This document shows, piece by piece, positions 9,636-17,960 of a stretch of 64,000 nt of DNA. Where the stretch lies: the NCBI RefSeq assembly GCF_002218065.1, contig NZ_BDUB01000001.1, positions 3,381,270-3,445,269 on the forward strand, given 5' to 3'. Positions within the stretch are counted from its first letter, which is position 1. Each line of letters starts with the position of its first letter. Below the pieces are notes generated by a model. It saw only the letters and a list, made by a program, of their open reading frames with translations, had not been told where the DNA came from and made no database searches. This stretch comes from Nodularia sp. NIES-3585. Lineage in GTDB: Bacteria; Cyanobacteriota; Cyanobacteriia; Cyanobacteriales; Nostocaceae. A program made the translations under genes and the position numbers.

Positions 9636-11207
9636 ATGAAATTAATTACTGAACCATCCATTTCCGAGAAAATCCACAAAATGAAGCAAAGAGTGCGGTG
9701 GCTTCATCCGCAGATAGTTTCTCAGGGAATCGACCAAACCAGCATGGTAATTGATGATGGTAAAGAAGATCATCCTGAATTTTCCTTTATGGTAATTGGT
9801 GACACTGGTACAACGTCTCATTATGGTCACCATCCCCAACGCAAAGTTGCCGAATTAATGCTCCCCCATAAAGATGATTGCCGTTTTGTCTTACATACTG
9901 GCGATGTTATTTATGCGGTGGGTTCCCATGAGTATTATGGTAAAAATTTTATTCAACCTTATCGGGAGTTTCTCCAAGGCGGGGACAAACCCGATCACAT
10001 TGCTTATGACCACATGGTGTTCAATCTGCCGTTTTTGCCAGTGTTGGGTAATCACGATTACTATGATGTGCCATTCATGTATCGTTTATTTACAGGCAGT
10101 ACGCGGCCGTTGCGTCCATTCCTGCGCTACAAAGACATTGAGATTGGTTGGCATGGATCAAATCAAGGAGATGCTTATGCTAGGGCATTTCTTGACTACA
10201 TAGTAGCGATCGCATCCCCAAAAGAATTACAAAGTCATTTAGATCAACACTACACAGCTATAATTGGCGCGGGGCGCTGTTTGCGCTATCAACCCGGAAA
10301 ATTCACCCGTTTACCCAACCGCTATTACACCTTTCGTTACGGTGGTATCGACTTTTTCGCCTTAGATTCCAACACCTTTAATACACCAGCCCCCTTACCA
10401 GAAACTCCAGAAGGAGAAATGAACCGCCGGGAATTGCAACAGCGTCGCCAAAAGATAGACCAAGAAGAAGAGCAGATTTTAGCAACCTGCGACCAACTCA
10501 ACCCGGAAAAACCAACCGAAGCCGAACAACTCGATTATCTCAATGCCAAATTAGACCAAATCAACGAAATAAAAATTGACATTGAAAAACAACTAGCATC
10601 CAACGCTACAGATATTATTGATTTTGAACAACTTAATTGGCTAAAAAACAGACTCATAGAATCTTGGAACACTTGTGAAGTCCGCGGCAGAATTATCTTC
10701 TTTCACCATCCGCCCTACGTCACAGAAGCCACAAAGTGGAATCAAGCACAAACCTTAGCAGTCCGTCATCGCCTCCGCTGGGTATTGGAACAGGTAGCCC
10801 AAACCCTCGGTTCCCAAACCAAAGACCGTTCCATAGTCGATTTAATTTTCAACGGACACGCCCACTGTTTAGAACATATTTGCACAGTTAATACAGGATA
10901 TGCTGATTCTCATATTAACTGTATCATCTCTGGTGGCAGTGGTCATTTTCCCCGCCGTCAACGTCGAGAAGGCAACGAATTGATAGAAACCTTTACAGAA
11001 CTTCCTGGAAATCCCCAGAAAAAAGTTGCCGATTCCCTACTATTTGTCGGTCGTAAAGGTGAGTATTCTCAGCAGCATCTACCTTACTCCTGTGTCAGAA
11101 TTGACGTTCAAGCAGGTAATCCCCCCAAATTCATCGTCAGACCTTTAATAGCTGAACGTGTAGGCGAACAATGGCACACTCCTCAAATTCCACCATTCAT
11201 AATATAA
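9636..11207 (+). CDS. Calcineurin-like metallophosphoesterase
   Basis: A 523-residue protein with the full set of metallophosphoesterase motifs: GDTG (Asp 56), HTGDVIY (Asp 90), LGNHDYY (about 137-143), FFHHPPY and, after it, NGHAHCLEH. These residues bind two metal ions and hydrolyse phosphomonoesters or diesters. A charged helical insert rich in Q, E and K (about residues 265-325) separates the GNHD half from the FHHPP half and looks like a coiled coil. No signal peptide is seen, so it is probably cytoplasmic. The substrate cannot be told from sequence. A 22-bp tandem repeat follows its stop codon. Confidence 0.85.
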   Translation: MKLITEPSISEKIHKMKQRVRWLHPQIVSQGIDQTSMVIDDGKEDHPEFSFMVIGDTGTTSHYGHHPQRKVAELMLPHKDDCRFVLHTGDVIYAVGSHEYYGKNFIQPYREFLQGGDKPDHIAYDHMVFNLPFLPVLGNHDYYDVPFMYRLFTGSTRPLRPFLRYKDIEIGWHGSNQGDAYARAFLDYIVAIASPKELQSHLDQHYTAIIGAGRCLRYQPGKFTRLPNRYYTFRYGGIDFFALDSNTFNTPAPLPETPEGEMNRRELQQRRQKIDQEEEQILATCDQLNPEKPTEAEQLDYLNAKLDQINEIKIDIEKQLASNATDIIDFEQLNWLKNRLIESWNTCEVRGRIIFFHHPPYVTEATKWNQAQTLAVRHRLRWVLEQVAQTLGSQTKDRSIVDLIFNGHAHCLEHICTVNTGYADSHINCIISGGSGHFPRRQRREGNELIETFTELPGNPQKKVADSLLFVGRKGEYSQQHLPYSCVRIDVQAGNPPKFIVRPLIAERVGEQWHTPQIPPFII

Positions 11208-11251
11208 AACCTCCGCGTACCTTTGCGTTAACCTCCGCGTACCTTTGCGTT
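11208..11251. repeat. Perfect 22-bp tandem duplication
   Basis: The unit AACCTCCGCGTACCTTTGCG plus TT occurs twice head to tail at 11208-11229 and 11230-11251. The unit resembles a dispersed repeat seen in variant form near 37300, 58300 and inside the DUF429 gene. It lies between the phosphoesterase and DUF429 genes. Confidence 0.8.
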
Positions 11252-11281
11252 TATCTCCTAATTCTTCTAATTTTAAAACTA

Positions 11282-12049
11282 ATGAAATTTATCGGCATTG
11301 ACTTAGGCTGGAAATCCCAACCAAGCGGCTTATGCTGCTTAGAATTAACAGCAGGAAAGCTGCAAATACTAGATTTAGATCGGCTAGAACTTATTGCAGA
11401 TATCCTGACATGGATAGATAAAACTGTAGAACCAGAAGAACCAGCTATGATTGCCGTAGACGCGCCCACCTTGATCCCCAACCCCATCGGTAGCCGTCTA
11501 CCCGATAAACTCACACACAAATACTTTGGCAAATATCACGCCGGATGCTACCCCGCCAATCAAAATTTACCCTTTGCAGAACGGACAGTCAACTTTGGTT
11601 TAGAATTAGAATCCCGTGGATTTGCCCATGCACCCACCATTGATCCCCAAAAACTGGGCAGATATCAAATAGAAGTTTTTCCCCATCCAGCAACAATTAA
11701 CTTATTCAACTTAGAACGCATCTTGAAATATAAAAAAGGACGCATCAATGAGCGTCGCTTAGAACTAATTAAACTGCAAAATTATATTTTAGATATTCTC
11801 CCAACACTGACTCCCCCTCTGTGTACTCTGCGCCTCTGTGGTTCCTTCACTTCCGAAATCCCCACCACAGGCGCAGCCCTCAAAGCAGCCGAAGACAAAC
11901 TAGATAGCTTAATTTGTGCGTATGTAGCAGCCCACTGGTGGCATTGGGGAGAACAACGTAACTTAGTATTAGGCGATCGCACCACAGGCTACATAGTCAT
12001 CCCTGGAAAAATGGGGAGTGGGGAGTGGGGAGTGGGGAGTGGGGAATAG
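11282..12049 (+). CDS. DUF429 family protein with repeat-derived insertions
   Basis: A 255-residue protein starting MKFIGIDLGWKSQPSGLCCL, an actin/RNase-H-like start (IDLGW) typical of DUF429. AVDAPTLIPN and EVFPHPATINLF are further family motifs. The biochemical role is unknown. The ATG at 11282 is chosen because the upstream in-frame extension encodes the tandem repeat. Two parts are odd. Residues near TPPLCTLRLCGS come from a dispersed intergenic repeat. The last 12 residues (MGSGEWGVGSGE) come from GGGGAGT heptamers, and the stop codon itself lies in a degenerate heptamer. Both seem to have been added to a functional reading frame. Confidence 0.75.
   Translation: MKFIGIDLGWKSQPSGLCCLELTAGKLQILDLDRLELIADILTWIDKTVEPEEPAMIAVDAPTLIPNPIGSRLPDKLTHKYFGKYHAGCYPANQNLPFAERTVNFGLELESRGFAHAPTIDPQKLGRYQIEVFPHPATINLFNLERILKYKKGRINERRLELIKLQNYILDILPTLTPPLCTLRLCGSFTSEIPTTGAALKAAEDKLDSLICAYVAAHWWHWGEQRNLVLGDRTTGYIVIPGKMGSGEWGVGSGE
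12013..12047. repeat. STRR heptamer array GGGGAGT at a gene end
   Basis: Four perfect GGGGAGT heptamers (12013-12040) and one variant (GGGGAAT) encode the C-terminal tail of the DUF429 protein. The variant heptamer provides part of the TAG stop. The complementary array lies inside cbiA at 43949-43990. Confidence 0.85.
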
Positions 12050-12096
12050 GAGGGAAAATTTTCTTCCCCCTTGCGCCCTGCACCCTGCTCCCCTGC

Positions 12097-14661
12097 TTAT
12101 TCTGCCCAAGCAATCAACCTTGGCTCATAGGGACTAGACAAGTGTTGGTGGTGTGGTAAAACACGCAAAGACAAGCCCTGCAAACCAGAGGCTGTATAAG
12201 TAATGTTAGCCGTGTAAACACTCAAGTTTTGTGGATCTTGTCCCTGGTAATCCATGACTACAGGCACAGCATTGGCAATGTCACCATTGGCATCAATAGT
12301 ACCTTGGTATAGCTCCACCCGGACATCATCATTATTCAAAGTGGCTAAATCAACCTTGGCTTTAACAGCGACAGTTTGATTCACTTCAATATCCGCATCT
12401 GCTGATACATCAATATCTTTGATTTTGATGTTAAACCAATGTTCGCTGAGTTTGGATTTCCAACTAGCTAATTCCTTGGCTGGGGAGTAATTATCGGCAC
12501 TCAGAACAGTAAAGCGATCGCTTGCAGGGAAATAAGCCCGTTGAGCATATTCGCCCACCATCCGCGCCGTATTAAAGAAAGGACAATTCAAACGAATTGC
12601 ATCCTTCATTTTGGCAATCCAAGACCGGGGTAAACCATCAGCATCTTGATGTTCGTAGAATAGAGGCACAACTTCCTTCTCTAACAATTCATAGAGAGCA
12701 TTGGCTTCTACCTCATCCTGGTAATTAGGATCATCATAATCCTCACCATGTCCAATTGACCAACCAGTGCGGACATAATCAGCTTCATCCCACCAGCCAT
12801 CGAGAACACTTAAATTCAGCAATCCATTCATAGCGGCTTTCATCCCGCTAGTACCGGAAGCTTCCCGTGGACGACGGGGTGTGTTTAACCAGACATCACA
12901 ACCAGCTACCATTAACCGAGCAATGTGAATATCGTAATTCGGCACAAACACGACTTGTTTTTCCAAGTGTTGTTCGCGGATAAAGTGATTGATATCGCGG
13001 ATCAGTTCTTTACCTGGGATATCTTTCGGGTGAGCCTTACCAGCAATCACAAACTGCACTTTGCGGTCTTTGTTACTCAACAAAATCTGCTTGATCCTAT
13101 CCAAATCACGCATCCAGAGGGTAGCGCGTTTGTAGGTAGCAAAACGTCGAGCAAAGCCAATGGTTAAAACGTTGGGATCAAGAACTTCTTGGGCTTGGTC
13201 AATTTCTGAAGCCGAAGCACCGCGATCCCGCAAATGTTTCACCAAGTGTTCTCTGACGTATACAACCATGTCTAAGCGACAGCGTTCATGATTGCGCCAC
13301 AATTCTTCATCGGGGATCGTATCAATCCGATCCCACAATATGCTCTCTGGGGCTGCTGATGACCAATTTGGACCTAAGTAGCGATCGTACAACTCTTGAG
13401 TTGATTTAGCCACACAACTCCGAGCATGAACACCGTTGGTAATTGCGGCAATTGGTACTTCTTCCACTGGTACCTTTTTCCACAAACCCTGAAACATTTC
13501 CCGTGATACCACACCGTGTAACTGTGCCACACCGTTAGAAAATGTCGCCATCTTCAAGGCCAACACAGCCATACTGAAAGGTGCAGATAAATCACCTGTA
13601 TTTTCTCGCCCCAGTCCTAAAAATTGCTCTTTAGGCAAGCCAAAAATTTCGGCATAATACCCCAGGTAATGCAAAACCTTATCGGGAGAGAACAAGTCAA
13701 TTCCCGCAGGTACTGGGGTGTGAGTAGTAAAGATATTGCTAGAAGCTACCACCTGTTTAGCTTGGTCATAACTCAATCCCGCTTCCTGAATCAGGATACG
13801 GATACGCTCTAAGGCCGAGAATGCCGCATGACCTTCATTCATGTGGTAAGCAGTCACATCATAACCCAGAGCTTTCAACATCTGTACACCACCGATCCCC
13901 AGCATAATTTCCTGGTGAATCCGCATATCGATGTCGCCACCATACAGCTGATCTGTAATGTCGTGGTCGTAAGGATTATTCGGTTCAATGTTGGTGTCTA
14001 GCATATACAGTGGCACCATTCCCACCTGTACGCGCCACACTCTGGCGTAAACCTTGCGCCCTGGATAATCTACCGCAATCCGTAATTCTGAACCATCAGG
14101 ATTCCGCTCCAGATGCAACGGCATATTATAGAAATCGTTCATGGGGTAGCGTTCTTGCTGCCAGCCATCTGCATTCAGGTATTGAGCAAAGTACCCTTGT
14201 TGATACAATAAGCCAACACCAACCAGAGGTAAACCCAAGTCGCTAGCAGATTTGAGGTGATCCCCCGCTAAAACACCCAAACCGCCAGAATAGACTGGTA
14301 AACAATCTACAAGTCCGAACTCAGCCGAAAAATAGGCGTAGCATTCTTTAGGCTTTTGGCTGCGTTGTTTCTGATACCAAGTCCGCTCGTGTAAATAGTC
14401 TTCTAACTGACGAGCCGCCCGATCCATTTGTGCTAAGAAGCCTTCATCTTCGACAACTTCCAAAAGCCGCGCTTGACTAATTGTACCCAGCATCAACACG
14501 GGGTTGTGGCGGCTAGACTCCCACAAATCGGTATCTAAACGACGAAATAAATCTTTACTCTCAACGTTCCAATCCCAGTGCAAGTTATATGCTAGTTGTC
14601 GCAGAGGTTCGAGTCGCGACGGTAAGCAAGGGGAAACGTTAAATGTGCGAATTGGCTGCAT
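12097..14661 (-). CDS. glgP: Alpha-glucan (glycogen) phosphorylase
   Basis: GlgP releases glucose-1-phosphate from glycogen by phosphorolysis, using pyridoxal phosphate. The 854-residue protein is of the bacterial/archaeal alpha-glucan phosphorylase type (TIGR02094), with the N-terminal LRQLAYNLHWDWN and a C-terminal beta-rich extension. The pyridoxal-phosphate lysine is K608 in EASGTSGMKAAMNG. HMNEGHAAF and TNGVHARSC are further conserved stretches. The ATG at 14661 (MQPIRTFNVSP) is preferred to a TTG six codons upstream. It is monocistronic, with a large AT-rich region upstream. It would supply sugar phosphate for the oxidative pentose-phosphate pathway encoded near 38-43 kb. Confidence 0.93.
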   Translation of the reverse strand: MQPIRTFNVSPCLPSRLEPLRQLAYNLHWDWNVESKDLFRRLDTDLWESSRHNPVLMLGTISQARLLEVVEDEGFLAQMDRAARQLEDYLHERTWYQKQRSQKPKECYAYFSAEFGLVDCLPVYSGGLGVLAGDHLKSASDLGLPLVGVGLLYQQGYFAQYLNADGWQQERYPMNDFYNMPLHLERNPDGSELRIAVDYPGRKVYARVWRVQVGMVPLYMLDTNIEPNNPYDHDITDQLYGGDIDMRIHQEIMLGIGGVQMLKALGYDVTAYHMNEGHAAFSALERIRILIQEAGLSYDQAKQVVASSNIFTTHTPVPAGIDLFSPDKVLHYLGYYAEIFGLPKEQFLGLGRENTGDLSAPFSMAVLALKMATFSNGVAQLHGVVSREMFQGLWKKVPVEEVPIAAITNGVHARSCVAKSTQELYDRYLGPNWSSAAPESILWDRIDTIPDEELWRNHERCRLDMVVYVREHLVKHLRDRGASASEIDQAQEVLDPNVLTIGFARRFATYKRATLWMRDLDRIKQILLSNKDRKVQFVIAGKAHPKDIPGKELIRDINHFIREQHLEKQVVFVPNYDIHIARLMVAGCDVWLNTPRRPREASGTSGMKAAMNGLLNLSVLDGWWDEADYVRTGWSIGHGEDYDDPNYQDEVEANALYELLEKEVVPLFYEHQDADGLPRSWIAKMKDAIRLNCPFFNTARMVGEYAQRAYFPASDRFTVLSADNYSPAKELASWKSKLSEHWFNIKIKDIDVSADADIEVNQTVAVKAKVDLATLNNDDVRVELYQGTIDANGDIANAVPVVMDYQGQDPQNLSVYTANITYTASGLQGLSLRVLPHHQHLSSPYEPRLIAWAE

Positions 14662-16603
14662 AGGTCGGGAAAACTCCAAGTTATATTTTGGCTATTGTTT
14701 ACGTATGTATTACTGTCTCTACCCAATGTTGCCAATTCTTTTTACTGTGTCTGTAAAATGGGTATGACTTTGTTCAGCATTGAGATTTATTCTTGCCATC
14801 GCTGATAAAGTTTACACTAAGGGGATTTCTAAGTCTATGGATCACCCTCAACTATGTACTTAGTATATAAAATTTAATTATTTTCTGTCAGGTAAGACTT
14901 CAGGCAATATTTAATTTTAAGTGCCTTTTGCCACACATCTAATACTGGTAGGGAAATTATCAGAGTATTTATCCCCTTCGATCCGCTCAAATCAAAAGCG
15001 CCAGGAAAGAAGTGAGTTTGTTCGAGGCGATCGCTGGAGGAATAAAATTGAAAGAAATAAGTATCAATCATATCTATATTCAGGAAGATTTGAAGATATA
15101 CTTTTGATTTAGATAAAGTCTTCTGACTATGGGCAGAAAAAGTAATCAGATAATTGAGAAATTGGGATGATTAAGTAGCAGCGAATAAGCATTTTTTAGC
15201 TGCTAGATGATTAGATTGGCAAAAGTATCATACAGATCATCAATCTGAAGTATGAACAATACTTGTGGCAAATAACATCCTTATTGTTTCATCTTAATTG
15301 GCAGTTTGACTTAATAAAACCCAATCTTCTGGATATAATTGGGTTATCCCGCCTGGACGCTCTGCTTAACTCAAGCTACACCTAATGCATCATGTTAAGT
15401 GTTTCATTCCACTACAATACTTAAAATATTTCATAAATCAAACCCGATTGCTATATATCAGTTGTCACTAGAGTAAAATAGCTAACTTTACTGATAATTT
15501 TTTGCCCCTATATTAAAGGTATGATTTTTTTCGTATCCGACGATAGCTTATGCAATATATATAATAAATCTGATCATGTGCAACATATGCACTTGAAAAA
15601 CTGTATTTTTTTGTCTAAGTATGAAAATAGCTATTTGTAATTATTACGCAATCAACAATGTTGTTTTCATTTTCAATAAACCTAGATTAGCCAAATTGGA
15701 ATAAACTTATTTATTAAAAGTGTTTCAAGCAAAAAAAATGTGCTAATGTTGAAAGCAGCCATCACAAAAAATATTTGTGTAATTAAAAATGTGATTTTGT
15801 TCGACTGTAACTCATCGATGTGCAACATGATTAGCGCCACATACTATAAAAATTCGTTGCCAGAAAGTCGTCATCGCAATCGTGGAAGCGCTTATTTGTT
15901 TGCACCGATGGTGAATTTTAATGTGATGTCTGAAGTTGGTGACACTCCACCCTAAATTTGATTGGACTGCATCACAACACTAATAAAAATTCAATGCTAA
16001 TTATATTTGAATGTCTGAGGAAAATTATCTGCCAAATTTCAGATAACCCAGTCAACCAGTAAAAATGTAATTGTGTTGAAAAAAGCTTGTTAAATTTGGT
16101 CGTTGACAGATATCTGCTTCAAGGCGAAAAACTACAGAACAGTAGTGTATCTATTCAAATTCGCCAAAAAAGTAAAGTTCGCATATTTGACAACACCTAA
16201 TTACCCAATTTAATATTCTGATGTTTGGCGTTCTACGTAACTAAGTATTGCCTGCATTAATCAGTCTAGTAAATAGCATCATTTTTGGTTGAACCGATAA
16301 AAACCTCCCAAATAATTGGGATTACCAATTCCAATTGATATGTAGACAAATCGATTATATGTGATCCCTGTCAATCAATATGCCTATATTAAAGTTGGAT
16401 TTTTCTAACTTATAAAAGCTCAGAAATTAGTTTCCTACACAAATAGCAAACTAACTAATAATTGGGAAAATATTTTGTCCACCTGAAAATTGATTTCATG
16501 AATTTAAAAATACCAGTATAAGTGCCACTACCAAAAGACAGTATACATTCTCCATAAGCCTGCAATAGTTTCAGTAACCATCAATATTCAGAGATATTTA
16601 ATC
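14662..16603. other. 1.9-kb AT-rich region without a convincing gene
   Basis: This is the longest gene-free stretch in the window. It is markedly AT-rich, with many short runs of A and T. Open frames up to about 70 codons exist (for example 15740-15955) but show no family motif, no good ribosome-binding site and no coding bias that I can see. No tRNA-like cloverleaf, tandem repeat or insertion-sequence end was found by eye. It must hold the glgP promoter on the left and the acyltransferase promoter on the right. Confidence 0.5.
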
Positions 16604-17296
16604 ATGAATCACAAGCGATACGCATCAAAATTTCAGCGCTTACAAGAATTAATAATTACTACTTTGTTAGGAGATATTCCCACAATTGCCCTTGGTCCTA
16701 AACTGCGAAATCTCGTATATCGGAGAATTTTTTCTCGGCTGGGTAAACCAGTTTATATTCAAAACGATGTGGAATTCCTGGGAGCTTCTGCCATTGAGAT
16801 CGGCAATGGGGTCTATATATTTAAAGGTGTACGCATGGATGCCAAAGGACACCCAAATAATAAAATTTATCTAGGAAATGGAGTGGCGCTTGAGCGCTAC
16901 GTTGATATTGGCTGTTTGGAAGACACGTGCATATCCATTGATGACGAAACTTTTATCGCTCCTAATGTTTGTATTGCTGGACCTGGAAACATTAAGATTG
17001 GTAAGCATTGCATGATTGCATCACATTCGGGAATATATGCCAACAACCACAAATTTGCAGACCCAACACAACCCATCAAATACCAAGGCATAACTCGTAA
17101 GGGAATCGTGATTGAAGATGACTGTTGGTTAGGGCATGGGGTAACGGTATTAGATGGCGTTACTATCGGTAAAGGCAGTGTTATTGGCGCGGGATCAGTT
17201 GTCAATAAAGATATTCCCCCGTACTCTGTGGCCGTAGGTGCGCCTATACGAGTAATTAAAAGTCGCGTCAGCAAGAAGGATTTGGTGACATCATAG
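16604..17296 (+). CDS. Left-handed beta-helix (hexapeptide) acyltransferase
   Basis: A 230-residue acyltransferase of the LbH family (WcaF/NodL/maltose-acetyltransferase group). Hexapeptide repeats run from about residue 45 to 215. The C-terminal part has the classic WLGHGVTVLDGVTIGKG, GAGSVVNKDIPPYSVAVGAP pattern, with the catalytic His probably in HSGIYANNHKF. Such enzymes O-acetylate sugars of exopolysaccharide or lipopolysaccharide and work as trimers. An N-terminal helical part of about 40 residues precedes the helix. It is isolated between a long AT-rich region and psbI, so its polysaccharide target is unknown. Confidence 0.85.
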   Translation: MNHKRYASKFQRLQELIITTLLGDIPTIALGPKLRNLVYRRIFSRLGKPVYIQNDVEFLGASAIEIGNGVYIFKGVRMDAKGHPNNKIYLGNGVALERYVDIGCLEDTCISIDDETFIAPNVCIAGPGNIKIGKHCMIASHSGIYANNHKFADPTQPIKYQGITRKGIVIEDDCWLGHGVTVLDGVTIGKGSVIGAGSVVNKDIPPYSVAVGAPIRVIKSRVSKKDLVTS

Positions 17297-17680
17297 AACC
17301 TCGTGGACGCGGGAAACGAGCGTGGCTTTAGACCTGAGAGTGTCAACGTATTGCTACGCTTGAAGCGCAGGTAGGCCGCAGGCTTTACTTGGTTAGTTGA
17401 CACTGCGCTCTAAGTGTTTCATGGATCAGGAATGATCTGGGTTGCGGTTTGGCGATCAGAGATGGCAGACTGGAGAAAGCAAAAATAGCGATGTCTGACA
17501 ACTGGAAACTTCCCCCCTTGAGTAAACGTCTCCAGGATAACGAGCGAAAAACAGCTTCGGGGCATTGACCAGAGTCATCTCAAAAAGGGACGAGATTTCG
17601 GTAATATAAGGTAGTTATCTTTTCTGTATAGCAAATACTGAGAAAGAAACTTTCTTCTCACACCCTTTGGAGATATTTGT
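17297..17680. promoter_or_regulatory. psbI upstream region with 5' UTR hairpin
   Basis: No gene is evident. Just before psbI there is an imperfect inverted repeat (GAGAAAG, AAA, CTTTC-TTCTC) near 17640-17660 that may fold in the 5' untranslated region. A good ribosome-binding site (GGAG at 17669-17672) lies eight bases before the psbI ATG. AT-rich hexamers such as TATAAG near 17603 could be promoter elements, but this is weak. Confidence 0.35.
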
Positions 17681-17797
17681 ATGGTGACTTTAAAAATCGC
17701 TGTTTATATTGTTGTTGCCTTCTTCGTGGCTATCTTTGTCTTTGGATTTTTGTCGAACGATCCATCTCGTAACCCCGGCGGCCGGGATTCAGATTAG
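17681..17797 (+). CDS. psbI: Photosystem II reaction centre protein PsbI
   Basis: A 38-residue single-span thylakoid protein that binds next to D1 in the photosystem II reaction centre and helps assembly and stability. The sequence starts [20 protein letters not shown] and ends [17 protein letters not shown], matching PsbI closely. The transmembrane helix covers about residues 4-24. The ATG at 17681 is preceded by GGAG. Most PsbI proteins begin M-L-T-L; here residue 2 is Val. A hairpin lies about 95 bases downstream. This gene identifies the host as an oxygenic phototroph. Confidence 0.97.
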   Translation: MVTLKIAVYIVVAFFVAIFVFGFLSNDPSRNPGGRDSD

Positions 17798-17890
17798 GAT
17801 TCTCACAAACTATCCACAACTGCCAGAAGACGGAAAACACCAAACCTCCTTCTCTTGGCAGCTTGCTATATTTAGGCAAAAAGCAAAAGT

Positions 17891-17921
17891 CGGAAGGAAA
17901 AAGGTGTAATTCATCCTTCCG
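17891..17921 (+). terminator. Hairpin downstream of psbI
   Basis: CGGAAGGA (17891-17898) pairs with TCCTTCCG (17914-17921). A run of six T follows only at about 17936-17942, so it is not a textbook intrinsic terminator. It may stabilise the short psbI transcript or separate it from the next gene. Confidence 0.4.
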
Positions 17922-17960
17922 GCAACTAATTGGCTATTTTTTAGCTTGATTTGCCCAGAT

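Noticed and set aside
14874-15112. Overlapping small frames on both strands
   Set aside because: No motif, no ribosome-binding site and AT-driven codon content.
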